Origin: an uncultured Caulobacterales bacterium
GTDB lineage: Bacteria; Pseudomonadota; Alphaproteobacteria; Caulobacterales; Caulobacteraceae
Length of the DNA stretch: 64,000 nt
NCBI GenBank assembly: GCA_903837135.1
Contig: CAILTK010000089.1
Span: forward strand, 161,777-225,776
Reading direction: 5' to 3'
In this document: one piece after another, positions 58,702 to 64,000 of the stretch
Position numbering within the stretch: the first letter of the stretch is position 1
How the letters are laid out: each line of letters begins with the position of its first letter
Notes under the pieces: model-generated
Told to the model about the DNA's origin: nothing
Seen by the model: the letters and a program-made list of their open reading frames with translations, nothing else
Databases searched by the model: none
Translations under genes and position numbers: made by a program

Positions 58702-59052
58702 TCAGGCGCTCGCCCTGATCAGCGGCGGGGTCTCGCGGTCGAGCAGATTGAGGATCGGCTGCAGGCGGCGGACGATGCGGTCCTGCAACTGCAACCGGTC
58801 GATCCGCTCCCCGGGACAGAGGCAGATGTGCAGCTCGTTCATGCCGAGGCCGAGCGCCTGGGTCCACAGCTGGGCCCCGGGCGCGGCGTCCACGGCGATC
58901 ACTTCCGCCTGTCCGACGTAGAGCAGGGTGCGATCACCGTTCCATTCCCGGCGGCCGAAACCGTACAGGCCGGGCGCCTTGAACAGCGGCGCGTCATGGC
59001 CGCCCACCGCGATGAAGGCGACGCCCGCCCAGTCGATCCTGCCGTTCGGCAT
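58702..59052 (-). CDS. small conserved hypothetical protein
   Basis: A 116-residue soluble protein, MPNGRIDWAGVAFIAVGGHD. It contains LYGFGRREWNGDRTLLYVGQ and LHICLCPGERIDRLQLQDRI, which look like a single alpha/beta domain. GGGGGG lies 4 to 8 bases before the ATG at 59052, favouring it over an in-frame ATG at 59088. No family is recognised. The composition matches neighbouring genes. Confidence 0.55.
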   Translation of the reverse strand: MPNGRIDWAGVAFIAVGGHDAPLFKAPGLYGFGRREWNGDRTLLYVGQAEVIAVDAAPGAQLWTQALGLGMNELHICLCPGERIDRLQLQDRIVRRLQPILNLLDRETPPLIRASA

Positions 59053-59193
59053 GTGGCCCCCCTTGTCGCCAGAACGTAACAAGAACATCCGGGCTGCGCC
59101 AGCACCCTCGCGACGCCATCGCTATCGCCCCGTGGATAAGGCGGAGTCGGGCGTCCGCGCCAGCGGGCCGATCCGCGCATGCGCCAAGGCGCC

Positions 59194-61017
59194 TCAGCCG
59201 GGCCGACGCTCCAGCCCCTCCATGGCGCCGTCCGCGCGCCAGGCCTCGAGCATGCGGATGAAGGCGATGGGGCCCTTGCCGTACGACCCGTTGCGCGCGG
59301 CGAGGGCCGAGGGCTCGCCCTCGTTGTTGTAATAGCCGGGCGTGCACTCCTCGAGATACTGGGCGCGGTCGAGGGCCGATGTGGCGATGGTCTCGACCCA
59401 GCCGTCTTCCGCCGCCTGGGTCGGCTCGATCTCGCGGACCTGCTCCTCGGCGCAGCGGCGCAGAATGTAGGCGATGTGCTTCGCCTGCTCGTTCAGCATG
59501 TGCGGGAAGTTGACGGTGAAGCCCGACTGGGCGTTCGACATGATGAAGCAGTTGGGAAAGTCGCGGCTGAGGAAGCCATGGAAGGTGGACACGCCGTCCG
59601 CCCACTTCTGCGTCAGGGTCGCGCCGCCCCGTCCGCGCACCTCGTAGCCGGCCCGGCGCGTGTAGCTCGTGCCGACCTCGAAGCCCGTGGCGAAGATCAG
59701 GCAGTCGAGCGCGTACTCCACTCCGGCGACGACCACGCCCGTCTCGGTGATCCGCTCCACACCCTGGCCGTCGGTGTCGATCAGGGCGACGTTCTGCCGG
59801 TTGAAGGTGTCGAGGTACTCGTCGTGAAAGCAGGGGCGCTTGCAGAACTGGTTGTAGTAGGGCTTCAGCGCCGCGGCGGCGGCCTTGTTCTGGACGATGG
59901 CGTCCACGCGGGCCCGGATCGACTCCATCTTCTGAAAGTCGGCCAGCTGGACCAACTGGGCCGGGTCGGTCGCCTCGCCGCTGGCTTCCGCCCGCTTGCG
60001 GGCGAGGACGCCGAGGTTGCGGATGATGTCGGTCCAGCCGTCGGCGACCAGATCCTCCTCGGCCCAGCCGCCGGAAACCAGCAGGTTGAAATTGTCCATC
60101 CGCTGCTGCTGCCAGCCCGGCTGCAGCGAGGCGGCCCACTCCGGATCGGTCGGCCGGTTGTTGCGCACGTCGATCGACGACGGGGTGCGCTGAAACACCA
60201 GCAGCTGTCGGGCGTGGGCCCCGAGGTGCGGCACGCACTGGACGGCGGTGGCGCCGGTGCCGATGATGCCCACCCGCTTGTCGGCCAGGCCGGTCAGGCC
60301 GCCATTGGAGTCGCCGCCGGTGTAGGCGTAGTCCCAGCGGCTGGTGTGGAAGGTGTGGCCCTTGAAATCGCCGACGCCGGGGATGCCGGGCAGCTTGGGC
60401 CGGTGGAGCGGACCGTTGGCCATGACGACGAAGCGGGCCTTCATGGCGTCGCCCCGGTTGGTGCGGACGATCCAGCGCGCGGCGGTCTCGTCCCAGCCGA
60501 GCTCGGTGACTTCCGTCTGGAAACAGGCGTTGCGATAGAGATCGAACCGCTCGCCGATGGCGCGGCTGTGGGCGAGGATCTCCGGCGCGCGGGCGTACTT
60601 CTCCACCGGCATGTAGCCGAGCTCTTCGAGCAGCGGCAGGTAGACGTAGCTCTCGATGTCGCACGCCGCGCCGGGGTAGCGGTTCCAGTACCAGGTGCCG
60701 CCGAAGTCGCCGCCTTTCTCGATCATGCGGATGTCGTCGACGCCGGCTTCGCGTAGCCGCGCACCGGCGAGCAGGCCGCCGAATCCGCCGCCGATCACCA
60801 CCACGTCGACCGTGTCGGTCAGGGGAGCGCGGCCGAAGCCCGGCGGCGCATAGGGGTCGTCGAGGAAGCGGCTGAACGCGCCCCCGATCTCGACATACTG
60901 GGCGTTTCCCTCGCGGCGCAGGCGCTTGTCGCGTTCGGCTCGGTAGCGGGCCCGCAGGGCTTCGGGATCGAAGCCGAGGTCCGCGTGAAGCGTCGTGGTT
61001 GCATCCGCCATCGCCAT
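59194..61017 (-). CDS. Baeyer-Villiger-type flavin monooxygenase
   Basis: FAD- and NADPH-dependent monooxygenase of 607 residues. The FAD site is VDVVVIGGGFGGLLAGARLR, followed by GGTWYWNRYPGAACDIESY. The family fingerprint F-x-G-x3-H-x3-W is present as FKGHTFHTSRWDY, and the NADPH site is KRVGIIGTGATAVQCVPHL. ATGFEVGTSYTRR matches the later conserved block. The ~50-residue N-terminal extension is typical of cyclopentadecanone- and steroid-type enzymes. It would oxidise ketones to esters or lactones; the substrate is unknown. No partner esterase gene is adjacent. Two ATGs (61017, 61011) are possible starts. Confidence 0.9.
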   Translation of the reverse strand: MAMADATTTLHADLGFDPEALRARYRAERDKRLRREGNAQYVEIGGAFSRFLDDPYAPPGFGRAPLTDTVDVVVIGGGFGGLLAGARLREAGVDDIRMIEKGGDFGGTWYWNRYPGAACDIESYVYLPLLEELGYMPVEKYARAPEILAHSRAIGERFDLYRNACFQTEVTELGWDETAARWIVRTNRGDAMKARFVVMANGPLHRPKLPGIPGVGDFKGHTFHTSRWDYAYTGGDSNGGLTGLADKRVGIIGTGATAVQCVPHLGAHARQLLVFQRTPSSIDVRNNRPTDPEWAASLQPGWQQQRMDNFNLLVSGGWAEEDLVADGWTDIIRNLGVLARKRAEASGEATDPAQLVQLADFQKMESIRARVDAIVQNKAAAAALKPYYNQFCKRPCFHDEYLDTFNRQNVALIDTDGQGVERITETGVVVAGVEYALDCLIFATGFEVGTSYTRRAGYEVRGRGGATLTQKWADGVSTFHGFLSRDFPNCFIMSNAQSGFTVNFPHMLNEQAKHIAYILRRCAEEQVREIEPTQAAEDGWVETIATSALDRAQYLEECTPGYYNNEGEPSALAARNGSYGKGPIAFIRMLEAWRADGAMEGLERRPG

Positions 61018-61092
61018 GTCTCCGCCGTACCGCTTTCACTAAAACGGAAGGGAAAGGGCGGCGCAAGGGCGGCAGGGATCGGCCCGGGCGTT

Positions 61093-61150
61093 GTGCGCCC
61101 TTCGATACGGCCGGCTCCGCCGCCCTGCTCAGGGCGCCGGATGGGGGGAA
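61093..61150. repeat. dispersed intergenic repeat copy
   Basis: GTGCGCCCTTCGATAC (61093-61108) differs by one base from 40001-40016 and is followed by GC-rich GGCTCCGCCGCCCTGCTCAGG. It lies in the 210-bp gap between the monooxygenase gene and the end of the flgI operon. Confidence 0.5.
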
Positions 61151-61227
61151 GCGTCTCCCCCGTCGTCATGCCGGGCAGCCCCGCGTCGCGGGCTACCGAA
61201 GCAGGCGCAACGGGGCGTACCCCCGCC

Positions 61228-61668
61228 TCAAGCCCGCCGGTTCACGGCGATGGCCGCGGCGTTGGAGGGGGCGACGCGGGCGGCGGGGCCGTAGCCGGCG
61301 GCGCGCGAGCGCGACTTGGCGATCTCTTCGGCCATGGCCCGGACCAGGCCCTCGGAGATGAATTGGGCGGCGCTCACCGCCCGGCCGTGGCGGGCCAGCA
61401 CCGCCTCGAAGGCCTCGGTGGCCCGGATCAGACGGCGACGGGTCTCAAGGGCCGCTCCGGCGAGCATGTCGGGGTTCAGCTTCACCCGCGCCGCCTCGTG
61501 ACGGTAGAGATTGGCCAGCCGCCCCGTCTCCGCGACGCCGGGCGCCGCGTCCTGCGGGCGATGGGCCTCGAAGGCGCGGGTCTCCTCGGCCAGCCGATCG
61601 GTCAGGCGTTCGGTGAGGTGGATCAGCTGGGTGGCCAGATCCTCGGCGTCGACTGCGAAAAGGCTCAT
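61228..61668 (-). CDS. flbY: FlbY-like flagellar protein
   Basis: A 146-residue helical protein ([20 protein letters not shown], then [20 protein letters not shown]), third gene of the flgI operon. In Caulobacter the flgI operon carries flbY, a small gene needed for flagellum formation; I assign the symbol from position, size and helical character, not a strong motif. FlgN-type chaperones have a similar look. Its ATG overlaps the upstream stop (ATGA). Confidence 0.6.
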   Translation of the reverse strand: MSLFAVDAEDLATQLIHLTERLTDRLAEETRAFEAHRPQDAAPGVAETGRLANLYRHEAARVKLNPDMLAGAALETRRRLIRATEAFEAVLARHGRAVSAAQFISEGLVRAMAEEIAKSRSRAAGYGPAARVAPSNAAAIAVNRRA

Positions 61669-62105
61669 GCGGCGATATCCAGGCTGGGTTTGCGGGCCGC
61701 CGGGGCGGCGGCGGGGGCGGGGGTCGAGGTCGGGGCCGCGGCGCCTGCGGCTCCGGTGGACGCGGCGGCGGGTTTCTGGGCCAGGCCCTGGAGCTTGAGC
61801 ATCTCGGTGGAGAGCGACTTGGCGAGGCCGACCCCGCCGTGCTTCTCCACCGACTTGGCCATGGCGTCGGTCAGGAAGCCGGTGAAGGCCTCCTCGCCCT
61901 CGCCGCCGCCGAAGAGCTTGCGGGTGGTCCCCTCGAACATCTGGCCGAACATGATCGACAGGAAGCTCTGCTCGTATTCCTTGGCCTTGGCGTCGATCTG
62001 GGCGCGCTTGGTCGCTTCGTCCATGCCCTTGAAGGTGGAGGCGCCGGCGGCCGTCGGCAGCGGCTTGAGAACCGAAAGGGGCAGGGCGGGCGCGGCGAGG
62101 TCCAT
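61665..62105 (-). CDS. rod-binding protein (FlgJ N-terminal type)
   Basis: A 146-residue rod-cap protein. The rod-binding domain ([20 protein letters not shown], then [20 protein letters not shown] and [13 protein letters not shown]) corresponds to the FlgJ N-domain. The muramidase half found in enteric FlgJ is absent, as in other alphaproteobacteria. The C-terminus is a Pro/Ala tail. It lies 2 bases after flgI, in the order expected. Confidence 0.9.
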   Translation of the reverse strand: MDLAAPALPLSVLKPLPTAAGASTFKGMDEATKRAQIDAKAKEYEQSFLSIMFGQMFEGTTRKLFGGGEGEEAFTGFLTDAMAKSVEKHGGVGLAKSLSTEMLKLQGLAQKPAAASTGAAGAAAPTSTPAPAAAPAARKPSLDIAA

Positions 62106-62107
62106 GG

Positions 62108-63214
62108 CTACATCACCTCCACGTCGGCCTGCAGGGCGCCGGCGCGCTTGATCGCCTGCAGGATCGAGATCATGTCCCTGGGCGTGACCCCGAGCGCGTT
62201 CAGACCCTTGACCAGGCTGGCGAGCGAGGCGCCCGACTTCAGCATGATCAGCTTCTTGCCCTTGTCCTCGTCGACCTTGACCTGGGAGTTGGGGACCACG
62301 GCTGTCTGGCCCTGGCTGAACGGCGCGGGCTGACTGACCTGCGGCGTCTCCTGCACGGAGATGGTCAGATTGCCCTGGGCGATGGCGACGGTGGAGATGC
62401 GCACGTCCTGGCCCATGACGATCACGCCCGAGACCTCGTCGATCACCACCTTGGCGACCGAGTCCGGCACCACCTCCAGCGCCTCGACCGAGATGACAAA
62501 GTCGACCAGCGACATGCTGGCGGGGGTGGAGATCACCACCGAGGACCCGTTTTCGGCCACCGCGCTGCCGGGGAACTTGGCGTCGATGGCCAGGGCGATG
62601 TTCTTGGCGGTGTTGAAGTCTGGATTGCGCAGGGTCAGGGTCAGCTTGCCCGCCTTGGCCATCTGATAGCCGATCTCGCGTTCGACGATGGCGCCGTCCG
62701 AGATGCGGCCGGCGGTGGGGACCCCCCGCGTGATCGAGGAGCCCGACGCGCCGCCCGCCGACACTGCGCCGGTCTGCACCGTGCCTTGCGCCACGGCGTA
62801 GATCTCGCCGTCGGGACCCTGCAGCGAGGTCATCACCAGGGTGCCGCCGAGCAGGCTCTTGGAGTCGCCCATGGCCGAGACGCTGACGTCGACCCGGGCC
62901 CCGGGCCCGGCGAACGGCGGCAGGGTGGCGGTGACCATCACCGCGGCTACGTTCTTGGTGTCGATGTTGGTGGCGGCGCGGGTGTTGACCCCGAGGCGCT
63001 CGAGCATCGACTGCAGGCTCTGCTGGGTGAACGGGATGTTGCGCAGGGAATCGCCGGTGCCGTTGAGCCCGACCACCAGGCCGTAGCCGACCAGCTGGTT
63101 GTCACGCACGCCCTCGAAGCTGACGATGTCCTTGATTCGCGAGCGCGCGGCGGCGGGATCGGCCGCCACGGCCAGCAGGATCAAGGCGAAAAACAGGTTT
63201 ACCAGATGACGCAT
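62108..63214 (-). CDS. flgI: flagellar P-ring protein FlgI
   Basis: Periplasmic P-ring subunit of 368 residues that surrounds the flagellar rod. The signal peptide ([21 protein letters not shown]) precedes the strongly conserved [20 protein letters not shown] and [16 protein letters not shown]. Further conserved parts are [24 protein letters not shown] and [20 protein letters not shown]. The close [20 protein letters not shown] is standard. It is first in an operon with the rod-binding and flbY-like genes, and a sigma-54 promoter lies 31 bases upstream of its start. Confidence 0.97.
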   Translation of the reverse strand: MRHLVNLFFALILLAVAADPAAARSRIKDIVSFEGVRDNQLVGYGLVVGLNGTGDSLRNIPFTQQSLQSMLERLGVNTRAATNIDTKNVAAVMVTATLPPFAGPGARVDVSVSAMGDSKSLLGGTLVMTSLQGPDGEIYAVAQGTVQTGAVSAGGASGSSITRGVPTAGRISDGAIVEREIGYQMAKAGKLTLTLRNPDFNTAKNIALAIDAKFPGSAVAENGSSVVISTPASMSLVDFVISVEALEVVPDSVAKVVIDEVSGVIVMGQDVRISTVAIAQGNLTISVQETPQVSQPAPFSQGQTAVVPNSQVKVDEDKGKKLIMLKSGASLASLVKGLNALGVTPRDMISILQAIKRAGALQADVEVM

Positions 63215-63244
63215 GCAGCCCCGCTCGTTGAGCCCAACCGGCGT

Positions 63245-63260
63245 TGCCAGCCCCGTGCCA
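63245..63260 (-). promoter_or_regulatory. sigma-54 promoter of the flgI operon
   Basis: On the minus strand TGGCACGGGGCTGGCA: -24 GG and -12 GC with the required 10-base spacing, and a full TGGCAC -24 element. Transcription should begin near 63234. Sigma-54 control of class III hook-basal-body genes is established in Caulobacter. Confidence 0.8.
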
Positions 63261-63344
63261 GCCTGGGAAGCGGGCTGAATCTCTTGAATCGTAAGGAAGT
63301 CCCCGCGGGGCGCGCCGTTCGGCGGCAGGAATTACCCGGCGCCG

Positions 63345-63383
63345 TTAACCATGTCGCAAGGCTCGGCGGCAAAGACTGCCGCC
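63345..63383 (+). promoter_or_regulatory. fliX/flgI control region: CtrA-like half site and FlbD-like palindrome
   Basis: TTAACCAT (63345-63352) is a CtrA-type half site. GGCGGCA-AAGAC-TGCCGCC (63365-63383) is a perfect inverted repeat resembling the ftr elements bound by FlbD. It lies about 105 bp upstream of the sigma-54 promoter of flgI and 20 bp before fliX, so it could activate flgI and repress fliX. The assignments are inferred from known Caulobacter circuits. Confidence 0.5.
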
Positions 63384-63403
63384 ATGACCAGTAGGGCGTA
63401 CCC

Positions 63404-63850
63404 ATGAAGGTGAACGGCACGGGACCGACGGCGGCGGCCGGCGCGGCCCAGCGCTCGTCTCGGCCTTCGGCGGAGGGCTTCGCGCCCCAGGCCAGCGGCG
63501 GGGCGCGGGAAGCCGCGGCGCCGGGCGCCGTCGCCGGCCCTTCGGCGCTCACCTCCCTCGACGTCCTGCTCGCGCTGCAGGAGACGCCCGGGCCGACCGA
63601 GCGGCGCAAGCGGGCGCTCCGGCGCGCCGGCGGCCTGCTGGACGCGCTCGACCAGGTCAAGCTCGCCCTGCTCGAAGAGGGCGGCGATCCCCGCGGCGCG
63701 CTCGACCGCCTGCGGTCGCTGAGCCGCGACCTTCGGGACGGCACCGACGACATGGGACTGGAATCGGTGCTCGACGAGGTGGAGACCCGCGCCGCCGTGG
63801 AGCTGGCGAAGGACGAGATGGCGCGCAGAGCCCGCGAATTGGCGGCCTGA
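63404..63850 (+). CDS. fliX: FliX flagellar assembly regulator
   Basis: A 148-residue trans-acting factor that couples flagellar basal-body assembly to FlbD, the sigma-54 activator. The protein starts MKVNGTGPTAAAGAAQRSSR and has an Ala/Gly-rich first third. The conserved core is ALTSLDVLLALQETPGPTER with KRALRRAGGLLDALDQVKLA, and the C-terminus reads VLDEVETRAAVELAKDEMAR. Divergent placement from flgI is the known Caulobacter arrangement. The only nearby regulator sites are the CtrA-like half site and FlbD-like palindrome just upstream. Confidence 0.93.
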   Translation: MKVNGTGPTAAAGAAQRSSRPSAEGFAPQASGGAREAAAPGAVAGPSALTSLDVLLALQETPGPTERRKRALRRAGGLLDALDQVKLALLEEGGDPRGALDRLRSLSRDLRDGTDDMGLESVLDEVETRAAVELAKDEMARRARELAA

Positions 63851-63883
63851 CCGATGAATCGGGACCTGACAATCTGCCGCGCG

Positions 63884-63911
63884 TTGATCTCCGGTTATCT
63901 GGTGTTATAAG
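63884..63911 (+). promoter_or_regulatory. sigma-70 type promoter
   Basis: TTGATC (63884-63889), 16-bp spacer, TATAAG (63906-63911). It lies in the 108-base gap between fliX and the gene that leaves the window at 63959, with a start point near 63918. Confidence 0.55.
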
Positions 63912-63958
63912 GCCCGCGCCTATTGGGGGCGTAAGAAACGCATAGTGTGAGGACGTCG

Positions 63959-64000
63959 ATGCAGGCGGCCACATCAGTTGTTGCGGCAGTAGAGTATCCA
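63959..64000 (+). CDS. unidentified protein, 3' partial
   Basis: Fourteen codons (MQAATSVVAAVEYP) open to the right edge, with GAGGA 6 to 7 bases before the ATG and a good promoter upstream. In Caulobacter relatives a dksA-type gene is often next to fliX, but the visible residues do not prove it. Confidence 0.5.
   Translation, partial: MQAATSVVAAVEYP

Overview
The window is a GC-rich, gene-dense chromosomal segment whose content points to an alphaproteobacterium of the Caulobacteraceae (Caulobacter/Phenylobacterium type). Evidence for this: fliX divergent from a flgI / rod-binding / flbY-like operon; a GcrA-family regulator; a GTTC-N7-GTTC LexA box at uvrA; a large TonB-dependent receptor of the Xanthomonas/Caulobacter oligosaccharide type; Entner-Doudoroff genes; a phasin; and FixJ-type and HWE-type signalling proteins. 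The genus is inferred, not proven. I see no tRNA, rRNA, CRISPR array, transposase or prophage gene, so this looks like core chromosome with lineage-specific insertions.

Layout. (1) 1-11500, sugar uptake and catabolism: an MFS transporter entering from the left edge, a TonB-dependent receptor, a Tat-exported family 1 beta-glucosidase, a FucP-type sugar permease, a ROK protein, glucokinase and 6-phosphogluconate dehydratase. A palindrome, TTGACAGCGCTGT(C/T), occurs at three gene starts and probably ties them into one regulon. (2) 11551-18977, signalling and small enzymes: palindromic repeats, an alpha/beta hydrolase, an orphan FixJ-like regulator, a PAS-CRP fusion regulator, small ORFs, a PAS-PAS-HWE histidine kinase and an HSL-type esterase. 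(3) 19009-30710, housekeeping: a D-Ala-D-Ala carboxypeptidase with a SPOR domain, a phasin, a DUF2332 protein, clpS-clpA, an L,D-transpeptidase lipoprotein, a HIT protein, and an overlapping ridA / glycerophosphodiesterase / FemAB-like operon. (4) 30770-39983: sulfate ABC transporter genes cysT-cysW-cysA behind a small coupled ORF, then tamA-tamB.

(5) 40001-47318: phhA, hspQ, a Ppx/GppA phosphatase overlapping rlmE, a short squalene/phytoene-synthase-like protein, a VanY-type peptidase, and trmFO overlapping a DUF1353 lipoprotein. (6) 47394-52166: four consecutive, related, unrecognised polytopic membrane proteins, one with a ~340-residue acidic Pro/Ala/Glu tail. (7) 52197-58644: uvrA with an SOS box, a small protein, an AT-rich promoter region, a GcrA-family protein, a small unknown protein, and an overlapping FixL-core / FixJ pair. 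(8) 58702-64000: a small unknown protein, a Baeyer-Villiger-type monooxygenase, the flgI operon with a sigma-54 promoter, fliX, and the first codons of a gene leaving the right edge.

How the parts work together: glucosides would cross the outer membrane through the receptor, be hydrolysed in the periplasm by the beta-glucosidase, enter by the FucP-type permease, be phosphorylated by glucokinase and pass into the Entner-Doudoroff route through Edd. The most novel stretch is the four-gene membrane-protein array. Other points worth a second look are the PAS-CRP / FixJ / HWE neighbourhood, the GcrA-family gene with its structured AT-rich promoter, the cysteine-bracketed basic repeats in the DD-carboxypeptidase, and the small ORF coupled to cysT.
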